From: an uncultured Lachnospiraceae bacterium
Lineage (GTDB): Bacteria > Bacillota > Clostridia > Lachnospirales > Lachnospiraceae
Assembly: GCA_947593735.1 (NCBI GenBank)
Contig: CANQDT010000014.1
Coordinates: 1-57,347 of the forward strand
DNA length: 57,347 nucleotides
Reading direction: 5' to 3'
Shown: piece by piece, positions 42,204-51,577 of the stretch
Numbering within the stretch: position 1 is the stretch's first letter
Layout of the letters: each line of letters opens with the position of its first letter
Made by a program: the position numbers and the translations under genes
Notes under the pieces: generated by a model
What the model saw: the letters and a program-made list of their open reading frames with translations, nothing else
What the model was told of the DNA's origin: nothing
Database searches by the model: none

Positions 42204-43747
42204 CCGACCGAACCTTTTTGGCACATATGCTGCACCTGCTCGAACTCACCCACGATCTCCCTGGACGGGGCGGGGGTCAGAAGGCTGACGATCACGATAA
42301 ACAGGCTCGCGACAAGGAACGCGGGCAAAAGCTCGTAAATATCCCACACGCCGCCCATCGGGCGAACCAGATATTTCCATACAAAGATCATCACGCCTCC
42401 GGAAACCATTCCGGCGAGCGCGCCGTACCGGTTGGAACGTTTCCAGAACAGGGCGAACAATACGACCGGCCCGAACGAAGCGCCAAATCCCGCCCATGCG
42501 AACGATACGATATCAAAGACGGAGCTTGCCGGATCCCGGGCAAGAAATACGGCGATCACCGAGATCACAAGCACCGTCACCCGCGCCGCGATCATACTGT
42601 TCTTCCCGTTTTTCCCGATCCATCCGCCCAGCAGGTCCGAAGATACCGACGAGGACGCCGCCAGAAGCTGGGAATCCGCCGTCGACATCGTGGACGCGAG
42701 GATACCCGCAAGGATCACGCCGGCAAGCAGCGCCGGGATGATCCCGTATCCGCTGAGTTTTTCCGCGATCTTGATGATGACCGTCTCCGAATTTGACCCG
42801 GTCAGCATTTCCAGCTTGCCGAGCTTGCTCATGGCAAGACCGATCACGCCGATCAGCACCGCTACGCTGAGGGAGATCACGACCCAGATGCTCGCCACCC
42901 GGCGCGACAGCTTCAGCCTTTCCTCATCCTCGATCGCCATAAACCGAAGCAGGACATGCGGCATACCAAAATATCCAAGCCCCCAGGCGATCATCGACGC
43001 AGCCGTCACCGCGCCGTAAGGCGTCGCCGCCCCGGATTCCGGATTATACATGGAAGTCATGGACAGATAGCCCGGCAGCGCGCGCGCGTTCTCGACGACC
43101 GCGCCAAATCCGCCCGCCACGCTGACGCCAAATACCAGCACGATGACCAGCGCGATCGACATGACGATGCTCTGGATAAAGTCCGTCGTCGAGGCGGCGA
43201 GAAATCCGCCGAGCGTCGTATAGCCGACGATCACAATCGCGCTGACTACCATCGCGGGCACATAGCCCACTCCGAACAGGCTGGAAAATAATTTCCCGCA
43301 CGCGGCAAACCCGGACGCCGTATAGGGGATAAAGAAAATAACGATCACGACCGCAGCGATCCGGAGCAGCAGCTTGCTCTCGTCCCGGTACCGGTTATTA
43401 AAAAATTCCGGCAGCGTGATGGAATTTCCGCTTACATGAGAATAGAGCCGGATCCGCTTCGCGACGATCAGCCAGTTGACATACGTTCCGATCGCAAGGC
43501 CGAGCGCCGTCCAGCCCGCGTCCGCGATCCCGCTCAGATACGCGACGCCCGGCAGACCCATCAGCAGCCAGCTGCTCATATCGGACGCCTCGGCGCTCAT
43601 GGCTGTCACCAGCGGGCCGAGTTTCCTGCCTCCAAGATAAAAATCACCGACATTTTTGTTGTTTTTGGAATACCGATAACCGATATACAGAACGCCCGCC
43701 AGATAGAGGACGATCGCTATCATGATCCCAATTTTCCCTGATTCCAT
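42200..43747 (-). CDS. putP: Sodium/proline symporter
   Basis: A 515-residue membrane protein of the solute:sodium symporter family with about 13 helices. SAEASDMSSWLLMGLPG, GNSITLPEFFNNRYRDES, and the sodium-site region STMSTADSQLLAASSSVSSDL are diagnostic of PutP. AAAGGAG precedes the ATG at 43747. It heads a three-gene operon with a HAD phosphatase and an esterase, whose functional relation to proline uptake is not obvious. Confidence 0.93.
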   Translation of the reverse strand: MESGKIGIMIAIVLYLAGVLYIGYRYSKNNKNVGDFYLGGRKLGPLVTAMSAEASDMSSWLLMGLPGVAYLSGIADAGWTALGLAIGTYVNWLIVAKRIRLYSHVSGNSITLPEFFNNRYRDESKLLLRIAAVVIVIFFIPYTASGFAACGKLFSSLFGVGYVPAMVVSAIVIVGYTTLGGFLAASTTDFIQSIVMSIALVIVLVFGVSVAGGFGAVVENARALPGYLSMTSMYNPESGAATPYGAVTAASMIAWGLGYFGMPHVLLRFMAIEDEERLKLSRRVASIWVVISLSVAVLIGVIGLAMSKLGKLEMLTGSNSETVIIKIAEKLSGYGIIPALLAGVILAGILASTMSTADSQLLAASSSVSSDLLGGWIGKNGKNSMIAARVTVLVISVIAVFLARDPASSVFDIVSFAWAGFGASFGPVVLFALFWKRSNRYGALAGMVSGGVMIFVWKYLVRPMGGVWDIYELLPAFLVASLFIVIVSLLTPAPSREIVGEFEQVQHMCQKGSVG

Positions 43748-43884
43748 ATCATTCTCTCCTTTTTTTGCGGCGCACCGCGCCGCTGTTTCTGTCCCCGCGG
43801 CCCTGCCATGCGGACCTCCGTCCCATGCCATTTTCCGCGCAACGCCGTTCCATCGACACATGGACGGCATTGCGCATATTGTAT

Positions 43885-43924
43885 CACAAATAAAAAATGA
43901 ACCACAAGGTTGACTGTGGTTCAT
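43885..43924 (-). terminator. Terminator of the carD gene
   Basis: A 10-bp stem ATGAACCACA (43897-43906) with TGTGGTTCAT (43915-43924), followed on the minus strand by TTTTTTATTTGT. The remaining bases 43748-43884 hold no gene. Confidence 0.85.
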
Positions 43925-43937
43925 ACTTTAGTCTGTT

Positions 43938-44441
43938 TTATGCTGATGCGCTCAGTTTTTCTCTGATGAATTGTTTTACCTGTCCTTTTTCTTTTCCGAA
44001 TATTACTGCTAATTCACTGCACAACCTGTCCTCCGCGCTCCTGAGATAGCGTTCATCGGTAGCCGTTATTTTGCGCCCCTGCGCTACTCGCCGTTCCTGC
44101 CGCAAATATACTGTCTTTATCACCTGTATCCAGCTTTCGCTATTCCCTGATAAAATTGCTTCCTTATACCTGCTCTCCCTTGTCTTGTCATCGGAAATAC
44201 CCAATTCTGGTATGTCGGGAATCTTCTGCAGCAACTGCCTTCCCTCGTCGCGTGTGAGCAGGCGCCGCATCACGACCTTCTCATTGTCTACCGGCGTATA
44301 GATCCTGCTTCCCGCATTCTCTACCGGAATCAGGATATAAAACGTCTTACCCTGCCCGAATCCATCTATATTCTGCGTGATCGCGTCGACTTTGCACACT
44401 CCGCTGTTCCCATATTGAATATATTCCCCAATCTGGAACAT
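43938..44441 (-). CDS. CarD/CdnL-type transcription regulator
   Basis: A 167-residue protein whose N-terminal domain (FQIGEYIQYGNSGVCKVDAI ... YILIPVENAGSRIYTPVDN) is the Tudor-like RNA-polymerase-interacting domain of CarD/TRCF. The helical C-terminal region (about 70-167) would contact promoter DNA. CarD proteins stabilise open complexes, often at rRNA promoters. AAGGAGG lies eight bases before the ATG at 44441. It has its own promoter and terminator. Confidence 0.9.
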   Translation of the reverse strand: MFQIGEYIQYGNSGVCKVDAITQNIDGFGQGKTFYILIPVENAGSRIYTPVDNEKVVMRRLLTRDEGRQLLQKIPDIPELGISDDKTRESRYKEAILSGNSESWIQVIKTVYLRQERRVAQGRKITATDERYLRSAEDRLCSELAVIFGKEKGQVKQFIREKLSASA

Positions 44442-44505
44442 TACTCCCACCTCCTTTCTTTTTGTTTCGTGCAGCAACGGCTGTTTTTCTTTTATTTTCC
44501 ATGTT

Positions 44506-44535
44506 ATTATAACACAAATGAAAGAAGGAATGTAA
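44506..44535 (-). promoter_or_regulatory. Promoter of carD
   Basis: Minus-strand TTACAT (44530-44535), an 18-bp spacer and TATAAT (44506-44511), 64 bp upstream of the carD start. Confidence 0.7.
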
Positions 44536-44567
44536 GTATTTTTTTTCGGAAAAAATGAGACGGAACG

Positions 44568-46553
44568 CTATCGGCAGACGCGGTTCCATTCGTCAAAAAC
44601 CGCCCATACGCCGGCGCCTTTTCTGACAAATGCGATAAACTCATGCAGCCGCGCGCCCATCGTTACCGTCCTGCCTCCGTCGTACTCCCTGCCGTCCCGG
44701 ACGTGGATCCATGTCCCCTCCGGCAGATAGACGTCGCGCTGCGTCTGTCCCGCCGCGACGATCGGCGCGAACAAAATATCGCTTCCGAACAAATATTGAT
44801 CTTCCAGCCCATAACAGTCCGGATCGTCATAATAATCAAAAAACAGCGGCCTCATGACCGGCGTCCCCGTTTTGGAAGCGATCTCCATCTGCTCCATGAT
44901 ATACGGGCGGAGCTGTTCCCGGAGCAAGATCAGGGATTTCAGATGATCGTAATGTTCTTCTCCAAATTCCCATAACTCGTTCGGACCTCCGGACGGTTCG
45001 ATGATGCCCGGATTGCGCGCGGGTCTGTCCGTCTCGCGCTTTCTCGCCCCGTGCAGGCGCATCACCGGGCAGAACAGCCCGAACTGGAACCAGCGGACCA
45101 GCAGCTCCCGAAAGTCCTCGCTGCGGACGTCCCCGCTGTGGAAGCCCCCGATATCGCTGTTCCACCATGGGATCCCGCACATTGCCATACTGAGCCCGGA
45201 TTTGACCGACTTGCGCAGTTCATCAAAGCTGGAATGGATGTCCCCGTTCCAGACCAGCGCGCCCACGCGCTGGCTGCCCGGATACGCGCACCGGGTCAGG
45301 CTGATCACAGGTTCCTCCTGTTCCTCGCGCATACCATCGTAAATCATTTTCGCGTAATAATACGGATACAGCAGCGCGGTCTGCGCCCCGTTCCCGACCG
45401 AAAACCTCAGATTGTCAAAATGGCGCGGGAAGATCTCCGGTTCTGCCTGATCCAGCCAGTACGCGCGGATCCCCTTGTCATAATAATGTTCTTTGATCTT
45501 CTTCCATACATAGTCCCGGGTCTCCGGGTTCGTCGGGTCGATGTATGTCTGTACGCCGTAAAAACAGAAAATGCCATATTGCCCGTTTTCGGTACGGACG
45601 AGCAGATTCGCCTCGTTCATTTCCCGATAATTTTCACTGTTCGGATTGATCGTCGGCCATATGGAGACGACCGGGCGGATCCCCATTTCCGATAATTCCC
45701 TGCACATCTGTTCCGGATCCTGCCAGTAACGCGGGTCAAATTTCCATTCTCCCTGCTCGGTCCAGTGAAAATAGTCAATCACGATCGCCGCGACCGGAAT
45801 CCCCCTGCGCCTGTATTCCCTGGCAACCTCCAGCAGTTCATCCTGGCTCTCATAGCGAAGCCTGCACTGCCAGAACCCCGCCGCCCATTGCGGAAACGGG
45901 GACGGATATCCGGTCAGCTCCGCGTAAATGCGGTATGTATCGGCGGGCGTCTCCCCCGCGTAGACAAGATAGTCCGCCTGATACGCGCTGTCCGCGACCC
46001 ACATGGTGCGGTTTTTCGCCAGCTCGCACCGCCCGATCGCGGGATTATTCCAGAAAAAGCCGTATCCGAGAGAAGAATACAGCACCGGCAGCGCGGATTT
46101 CCGGTTATAGTGGACCAGGTCGACCGTACAGCCCTTCCGGTCAAAACAATCCATGCTTTCCTGCCCGAGCCCGTAGAAATGTTCTTCCTCCCGCGCGCGG
46201 AACGCCGTTTTGATCCGGTAATGATCTCCTTCCACATGGCGGTATTTCGCGTCCAGATCCGCCTCTCCCAGACTGGAAAGGATCTCTTTCCCTTTCTTAT
46301 AAAAGGTCACGCTGCCGTTCGGCTCCACCAAAACGGACAAAAGACCGTTCCGGAGCGTCACGCCCCGGAGGTCCTCCGTCAGTTCGGCATTGCCGCCTCC
46401 CGATGGAGGCAGCAATGTCCAGTTTTCATCTGAAATATGGAGATTCGGCGTATAGCGGCAGCGGATGCAGTTTTCCCCGTACGGTTCGATCACCGCGCGT
46501 TCTCCTTCCCGCTGAAAAAAAATCTTCTGATCCGATATCGTCAATTTTCCCAT
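44568..46553 (-). CDS. GH31 alpha-glycosidase (alpha-xylosidase-like)
   Basis: A 661-residue family 31 glycoside hydrolase. The N-terminal beta-sandwich (1-220) leads into the catalytic barrel with AYWLDQAEPE (nucleophile Asp368) and VWNGDIHSSF (acid/base Asp438). IVIDYFHWTEQGEWKFDPRYW is the conserved substrate-side segment of the YicI alpha-xylosidase subgroup. There is no signal peptide, so it works in the cytoplasm on imported oligosaccharides. It lies at the end of the sugar ABC transporter locus, which suggests an alpha-xyloside or alpha-galactoside substrate. The specificity is inferred. Confidence 0.92.
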   Translation of the reverse strand: MGKLTISDQKIFFQREGERAVIEPYGENCIRCRYTPNLHISDENWTLLPPSGGGNAELTEDLRGVTLRNGLLSVLVEPNGSVTFYKKGKEILSSLGEADLDAKYRHVEGDHYRIKTAFRAREEEHFYGLGQESMDCFDRKGCTVDLVHYNRKSALPVLYSSLGYGFFWNNPAIGRCELAKNRTMWVADSAYQADYLVYAGETPADTYRIYAELTGYPSPFPQWAAGFWQCRLRYESQDELLEVAREYRRRGIPVAAIVIDYFHWTEQGEWKFDPRYWQDPEQMCRELSEMGIRPVVSIWPTINPNSENYREMNEANLLVRTENGQYGIFCFYGVQTYIDPTNPETRDYVWKKIKEHYYDKGIRAYWLDQAEPEIFPRHFDNLRFSVGNGAQTALLYPYYYAKMIYDGMREEQEEPVISLTRCAYPGSQRVGALVWNGDIHSSFDELRKSVKSGLSMAMCGIPWWNSDIGGFHSGDVRSEDFRELLVRWFQFGLFCPVMRLHGARKRETDRPARNPGIIEPSGGPNELWEFGEEHYDHLKSLILLREQLRPYIMEQMEIASKTGTPVMRPLFFDYYDDPDCYGLEDQYLFGSDILFAPIVAAGQTQRDVYLPEGTWIHVRDGREYDGGRTVTMGARLHEFIAFVRKGAGVWAVFDEWNRVCR

Positions 46554-46575
46554 CGCCGATCCCTTTCCTTACTGA

Positions 46576-46689
46576 TTATTGATTCCCATATTTATAATCT
46601 AGAAAATCCTGAAGCTGTTTCTTATATTCTTCCCGGATATCATTCAGCCCGGCTTTGACCGCCGCCTGATACCATTCGTCGATGTTATC
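46576..46689 (-). pseudogene. C-terminal remnant of an LplA/LipO-type solute-binding protein
   Basis: 37 codons plus stop, reading DNIDEWYQAAVKAGLNDIRE and continuing EYKKQLQDFLDYKYGNQ. This is the characteristic helical end of large sugar-binding lipoproteins of the LplA type. It is preceded by two in-frame stops (46690-46695) and has no start codon or remaining N-terminal sequence. It shows that a different sugar transporter once stood upstream of the GH31 gene. Confidence 0.75.
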
Positions 46690-46765
46690 TTATCAGTTCC
46701 CCGCATGGGTCACAACCGTAATTTCCAATGATTTTCTGTAATTTTTTAGCAGTATTCATTTATGG

Positions 46766-46785
46766 GCGGCGCGCACGCCGCTTTT
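46766..46785. other. GC-rich hairpin after the second binding-protein gene
   Basis: GCGGCG-CGCA-CGCCGC followed by TTTT on the plus strand. In the minus direction, in which the neighbouring gene is read, no T-run follows, so termination there would be weak. Confidence 0.45.
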
Positions 46786-46800
46786 CCCTGTCCGCCGGGA

Positions 46801-47823
46801 TCAATATGCCCTCCCGTCCATAATTGCCGACAAATCCATATCGGAATCAAAATACTGTTCATCCACATACTGTATTTTATCGACGGTTTCTTTCCGCTCC
46901 AGCCTGTGGATAATATCCGAGACCATCGATCCCAACAGCGGATTGCACTCAAAATCCGCATTGATCTTCCCTGCCTCCATCGCCTGCAGGGCGGCGCGCA
47001 CCGCGTCGAACGAGAGCACGATCATATCGCCGTCCGGACCGCAGGTCAGCCCCGCTTCCTCGATCGCCTCAACCGCGCCAAACGTCATATTATCATTTTC
47101 ACTGACCACGACATCGATCCCGTCATAGGTTTTCAGGAAATGTTCCATGACCTCCTGTCCTTTTGCCTGCGTAAAATCGCCGGACTGGTATTCAAGCATC
47201 TCCCAGTTCTTGTGCCGCTTCATGACTGACGCGAACCCTTTCGTCCTTCCGATCTGCGGGGAAGAACCCGGCGTCCCCTGAAGCGTCACCATGCGGATCC
47301 GGTCTTTTCCGCGCCCCTGGCTTTCCAGATATTTCTCCAGCCATTTTCCGGCAAGCCTGCCTTCCCGCCTGAAATCGCTTCCGACCCAGCACGTATACAG
47401 GTCGTCGTCTTCCACTTTCACCTGCCGGTCCACGATGATCACCGGGATCCCGGCGTCTTTCGCCTCCACCAGAACAGAATCCCATCCTGTCTCGACGATG
47501 GGATCCAAAACAATATAATCCACTTCCTGAAGGATAAAGTCACGCACCGCTTTCAGCTGGTTTTCCTGCTTCTGCTGCGCGTCCTCAAAGACCAGATAAT
47601 ACCCGTTTTCCTCCGTGAAAACGGAACGGAACGATTCGGAATTGGCGTTTCGCCAGTCCGATTCTGAACCGACCTGGGAAAACCCGACCACGATCTGGTT
47701 CTCATTATCCTGCGGGCGTTCCTGATATGCCGTCTCATCACGAACCGGCTGACCGGAAGAAGAACAGCCGCATACCAGACATATTATCAGAAGTATCCAT
47801 ATGCCCGCGCAAACGTTTTTCAT
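46801..47823 (-). CDS. Second sugar-binding lipoprotein (YtfQ-like)
   Basis: A 340-residue periplasmic-binding-protein-fold lipoprotein with lipobox LVCGC (Cys20). Ligand-site segments are VGFSQVGSESDWRNANSESF, DYIVLDPIVETGWDSVL, IVDRQ, VGSDFRREG, SGDFTQAKGQEVM, SENDNMTFGAVEA and LSFDAVRAA. It is clearly homologous to the first binding protein of the locus (51578-52648) and is closest to galactofuranose-binding YtfQ. It is placed after the permeases, at the far end of the operon. It could broaden transporter specificity or act as a sensor partner. Confidence 0.9.
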   Translation of the reverse strand: MKNVCAGIWILLIICLVCGCSSSGQPVRDETAYQERPQDNENQIVVGFSQVGSESDWRNANSESFRSVFTEENGYYLVFEDAQQKQENQLKAVRDFILQEVDYIVLDPIVETGWDSVLVEAKDAGIPVIIVDRQVKVEDDDLYTCWVGSDFRREGRLAGKWLEKYLESQGRGKDRIRMVTLQGTPGSSPQIGRTKGFASVMKRHKNWEMLEYQSGDFTQAKGQEVMEHFLKTYDGIDVVVSENDNMTFGAVEAIEEAGLTCGPDGDMIVLSFDAVRAALQAMEAGKINADFECNPLLGSMVSDIIHRLERKETVDKIQYVDEQYFDSDMDLSAIMDGRAY

Positions 47824-47872
47824 GCCATTCTCCTTTCCCGGTCAGCCGGTTCGCAACAAAATCATAAAATTG

Positions 47873-48889
47873 TCAATTCTTGCTGTTCTTGATCTTCGCG
47901 AAGATACTCTGCAATACAATGAAGAAGCACAGCAGAGCCGCTACCGCGATGTTCGACCATGAACTCAGAAGTTTTCCGTTTGTCTTCACAAGCGTGGAGA
48001 TCGTCCCGTTGATCAATACGCCAAAGAACGAACCGATCACATTTCCAACGCCTCCGGTCAGCAGCGTACCGCCGATAACCGCCGAAGAGATCGCGTTCAT
48101 CTCAAGCCCCTTCGCCTGCTGCACGCTGCCCGACATGGTATTCAGGCAATAGCAGATGCCGCCGATGGAGCAGAGGAACGAAGATAAAACATATGCTTTC
48201 AGCTTCGTTTTCTTGACATTCAAACCCATCATCGTCGCGGACGTCTCATTGCCGCCGACCGCATACAGGTTCCGCCCAAATTTGGTATACCGGAGCATGA
48301 GGAAAATGACAACCAGAACAACCAGCGCGATCACTACGGAGATCCGGATATATGGCACCTGGACGATGCCGCGCCGGCTCGTATATGCCCCGAACGGAAG
48401 CGGGATCTTCATATTTGCCAGGGCGACAAACAGCTTGTTGCTGCTGATGGAAACCTGATCCGTACAGATCACCGCCGTCATACCCCTGCCAAAGAACATT
48501 CCCGCCATCGTCACGATAAACGGCTGTATCTCCAGATAGCCGATGCAGAAGCCCTGCACAAGCCCGAAGACAATACCGATCACAAGAACGAGCACGCAAA
48601 GCGCGATCGCGTTCATGTGCCAGCGCTCCATCCCGACGGACAGGAGCATACAATCCATCGCGATCAGCGACCCGACGGAAATATCAATTCCTCCTGTGAG
48701 CATCACGCAGGTCATGCCGCAAGCCACGCAGAGCAGTCCCGCGTTGTTGATCAGAATATTCAAAAACGTCTGCAAATGGGAAAATCCCTTTGCGGAATAA
48801 ACAATGCATCCTGCCGCGTACATCACGACAAACAGTGCGATCGTGATAAATAACAGAATCGTATTGCTGCTTATCTTTTTATTTTTCAT
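47873..48889 (-). CDS. Sugar ABC transporter permease (YjfF-like)
   Basis: A 338-residue permease of the ribose/galactofuranose type with about 9-10 helices. MTCVMLTGGIDISVGSLIAM and YAVGGNETSATMMGLNVKKTKLKAYVLS (the ATPase-coupling loop) are the family signatures. GGGAGG is eight bases before the ATG at 48889. It starts 1 bp after the other permease gene and forms a heterodimer with it. Confidence 0.93.
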   Translation of the reverse strand: MKNKKISSNTILLFITIALFVVMYAAGCIVYSAKGFSHLQTFLNILINNAGLLCVACGMTCVMLTGGIDISVGSLIAMDCMLLSVGMERWHMNAIALCVLVLVIGIVFGLVQGFCIGYLEIQPFIVTMAGMFFGRGMTAVICTDQVSISSNKLFVALANMKIPLPFGAYTSRRGIVQVPYIRISVVIALVVLVVIFLMLRYTKFGRNLYAVGGNETSATMMGLNVKKTKLKAYVLSSFLCSIGGICYCLNTMSGSVQQAKGLEMNAISSAVIGGTLLTGGVGNVIGSFFGVLINGTISTLVKTNGKLLSSWSNIAVAALLCFFIVLQSIFAKIKNSKN

Positions 48890-48890
48890 C

Positions 48891-49952
48891 TCACGCACCT
48901 CCCTTTGCCAGCGCTTTTTTCGCGGATAACCGCTTCACCCATGCGTTAAACGGAGGCGCCTGGATCGCGACAATGATGATGACGATGATCGCCTTGTAAA
49001 CCGGCGCCTGGTCAGACGAAACGCCCAAAGCGAACAGGGTCGTCGTGATCGCCTGGATGGTATACGCGCCGATGATCGAACCGGCAAGGTTGAATTTTCC
49101 GCCGCCCAGGCTGTTGCCGCCGAGGGCAACCGCGAGGATCGCGTCCAGCTCGTAATTCAGTCCGATGTTATTGGAGTCCGCCGAGCTGATCCGGGACGAC
49201 GCGACAATTCCGGCGATCCCTGCCATGAGACCGCAGACGATGTAGCACAGGAAAATGATCTTTTCTGAATTTAATCCCGCGATCCGGGACGCGTCTTTGT
49301 TAATACCAACGCTCTGGATGTACATGCCGAGCGCCGTCCGCTTCAGTACGAGCGATACGACCGCGATACAGATCGCCGCGATCACGATCGGCGTCGGGAT
49401 AAATCCGAGATACCCTCCGAAGAACTTAAACGCGTCGTTCCGCACATAAACGATCAGGTTGTTGCAGAGCAGCAGACCGATCGCACGCGCGGCTGAAAAC
49501 AAGATCAGCGTCGCGACCATGGGCTGCACATTCAGATAAGCGACCAGGAAACCATTGAACGCGCCGCAGACACACGCCAGAAGAATACCGGCAAGGACGC
49601 CGACGATCAACGGCACCGCAAGCGTATTGGTCGAAGCGACCCCGTAGCCCGCAAGCAGCATACAGCAGAGGGACGCCGTAAGCGACATGACCGATCCGAC
49701 GGAAATATCCGTTCCTGCCGAAGCCGATACGACAAGCGTCATACCGATCGCCAGGATCGCGATCTCGCTCCCGCGGTTCAATATGTCGATCAGACGGCCG
49801 TACAGAACGCCGTTGCGGATGGAAACCGTAAAGAAGTTAAACGCGAACCGTCCGCTTCCCAGATCGTAAAAGATATTGACCGCCATTACGAGCAGCATAC
49901 AAAAGATCGGCAGGAACAATGGCTGTCCTGTGATTTTTTTTATTTTACTCAT
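48891..49952 (-). CDS. Sugar ABC transporter permease (YtfT-like)
   Basis: A 353-residue permease with the signatures IGMTLVVSASAGTDISVGSVM and YIQSVGINKDASRIAGLNSEKI. AGGAGG lies eight bases before the ATG at 49952. It overlaps the ATPase gene by 8 bp. With the YjfF-like permease and the fused ATPase it builds the membrane part of one importer. Confidence 0.93.
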   Translation of the reverse strand: MSKIKKITGQPLFLPIFCMLLVMAVNIFYDLGSGRFAFNFFTVSIRNGVLYGRLIDILNRGSEIAILAIGMTLVVSASAGTDISVGSVMSLTASLCCMLLAGYGVASTNTLAVPLIVGVLAGILLACVCGAFNGFLVAYLNVQPMVATLILFSAARAIGLLLCNNLIVYVRNDAFKFFGGYLGFIPTPIVIAAICIAVVSLVLKRTALGMYIQSVGINKDASRIAGLNSEKIIFLCYIVCGLMAGIAGIVASSRISSADSNNIGLNYELDAILAVALGGNSLGGGKFNLAGSIIGAYTIQAITTTLFALGVSSDQAPVYKAIIVIIIVAIQAPPFNAWVKRLSAKKALAKGGA

Positions 49953-51465
49953 TCCCGTCACCTCCTGCGATTGCTTTCATCACAGTCTCCTGCGATAAGT
50001 CTTCCACGATCTCGCCGACCTTCTCCCCGTCGCGCAGAACCGCCATCTTGCTGCAGGTACGGAGCATCTCCTCGATCTCGGAAGAAATGAAGATCAGGCT
50101 CTTTCCCTCGCCCGCCAGCTGCAGCACGAGCTTCTGTATCTCCGTCTTCGTCCCGACGTCGATCCCCCGGGTCGGCTCATCCAGGATCAGGAAATCCGGA
50201 TCCGTCGCCAGCCAGCGCGCCAGGATCACTTTCTGCTGATTTCCTCCGGACAGCTGTTTGATCAGCGTTTCCCGGCTCGCCGTCTTGATCTGGAGAATGT
50301 CGATATATTTATCCGCGATCTCCACCTGTTTGCTCATCGGCAAAAGCCGGAACACGCCGCGCTTCGCCTGGAGCGCCAAAATAATATTTTCACGGACAGA
50401 GAGGTCTCCGATAATGCCCTCCGCCTTTCTGTCGTCCGGCAGAAGTCCCATACCGAGCTTCATCGCGTCGATCGGGGCATTGATCTTTTCCTCTTTGCCA
50501 TTTACCTGTAATGTACCGGTCTGATTCTTGTCGGCGCCGTAGATGACGCGTGCCAGCTCGCTCCGCCCGGAGCCGAGAAGCCCGGTCAGCCCTACGACCT
50601 CCCCTTTATGTATCTTCAGATCAAACGGTTTGATCTTTCCTTTATGACTCAAGCCCTGCGCGTCGATCAGAATGTCCTCGTCCGAGAATTTTGGCGTCTC
50701 CTCTGATTTGATGGAAGCCAGATCGTCAAAATCTTTTCCCATCATTGCCGCGACGAGCTTCACGCGAGGCAGATCCGCGATCGGATATTCCCCGACCAGT
50801 TTTCCATTCCGCAAAACAGTGATCCGGTCGCATACCTCATATACCTGTTCCAGGAAATGGGTTACAAAGATGATCCCTACGCCTTTTTCTTTGAGCTGGC
50901 GCATCAGGGTGAATAACTTCATTACCTCGTTATCGTCCAGGGACGATGTCGGCTCATCCAGGATCAGAACCTTACAATCCATATCGACCGCGCGGGCGAT
51001 CGCGATCATCTGCTGAAGCGCAAGGGAATATTCTTCCAGATTCTGCGTCACATCCACCTGCATATCCAGGTCTTTCATGATCTTTTCCGACCGTTTCGTC
51101 ATTTCCCGCCAGTCGATCGTGCCAAGCTTGGTCTTCGGCTCCCTGCCGATGAACAGGTTCTCCGCCACGCTCAGGTTCGGACAGAGATTGACTTCCTGAT
51201 ATACGGTCGAAATTCCTTTCTTCTGCGCGTCAAGCGTCGAATGATTGACGACCGGGCCGTCGATACCGTCCACACGGATCTCGCCCGCCTCAAACGCGTT
51301 GATACCGGTCAGACATTTGATCAGCGTGGATTTTCCGGCGCCGTTCTCGCCCATCAGCGCGTGAATCTCGCCCTGCCTCAGAGTAAAATCTACATTGTCC
51401 AGTGCTTTTACGCCGGGAAAAGTCATGGAAATGCCGCGCATCGTTAAAATTACTTTATTGTCCAT
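49945..51465 (-). CDS. Sugar ABC transporter ATPase, two fused domains (YtfR/RbsA-like)
   Basis: A 506-residue protein with two nucleotide-binding domains. The first has Walker A GENGAGKST, signature-region LALQQ and Walker B LILDEPTSSLD. The second has the usual degenerate Walker A GLLGSGRSE, signature SGGNQQK and Walker B LILDEPTRGID. This is the standard architecture of the RbsA/MglA/YtfR group. The ATG at 51465 is chosen because the frame upstream runs into an intercistronic hairpin and lacks homology. Confidence 0.95.
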   Translation of the reverse strand: MDNKVILTMRGISMTFPGVKALDNVDFTLRQGEIHALMGENGAGKSTLIKCLTGINAFEAGEIRVDGIDGPVVNHSTLDAQKKGISTVYQEVNLCPNLSVAENLFIGREPKTKLGTIDWREMTKRSEKIMKDLDMQVDVTQNLEEYSLALQQMIAIARAVDMDCKVLILDEPTSSLDDNEVMKLFTLMRQLKEKGVGIIFVTHFLEQVYEVCDRITVLRNGKLVGEYPIADLPRVKLVAAMMGKDFDDLASIKSEETPKFSDEDILIDAQGLSHKGKIKPFDLKIHKGEVVGLTGLLGSGRSELARVIYGADKNQTGTLQVNGKEEKINAPIDAMKLGMGLLPDDRKAEGIIGDLSVRENIILALQAKRGVFRLLPMSKQVEIADKYIDILQIKTASRETLIKQLSGGNQQKVILARWLATDPDFLILDEPTRGIDVGTKTEIQKLVLQLAGEGKSLIFISSEIEEMLRTCSKMAVLRDGEKVGEIVEDLSQETVMKAIAGGDGNE

Positions 51466-51533
51466 CCTCTTTTCCTTTCCACCCGACGGGCTGCTTTCCG
51501 CGCCCGCGGGTATTTCAACGACATGAAATGAAA

Positions 51534-51561
51534 CAGGGAGCTCTGCAAAGAGAGCTCCCTG
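51534..51561 (-). promoter_or_regulatory. Intercistronic hairpin between binding-protein and ATPase genes
   Basis: An 11-bp perfect stem CAGGGAGCTCT / AGAGCTCCCTG with a six-base loop, 17 bp after the binding-protein stop and 69 bp before the ATPase start. Only TTTCATTTC follows, so it likely protects the upstream mRNA or partly terminates, giving more binding protein than transporter. Confidence 0.75.
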
Positions 51562-51577
51562 AGACAATTATCTGCTA

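Larger units (their letters stand above)
46554..46800. other. Intergenic region between second binding-protein gene and GH31
   Basis: It holds the fragment of another solute-binding protein (46576-46689) and a short GC hairpin (46766-46781). I see no intact gene and no clear promoter for the GH31 gene. Confidence 0.6.

Noticed and set aside
42956-43291. Plus-strand frames inside putP and other transporter genes
   Set aside because: They are shadows opposite a clear membrane protein, with no start signals.
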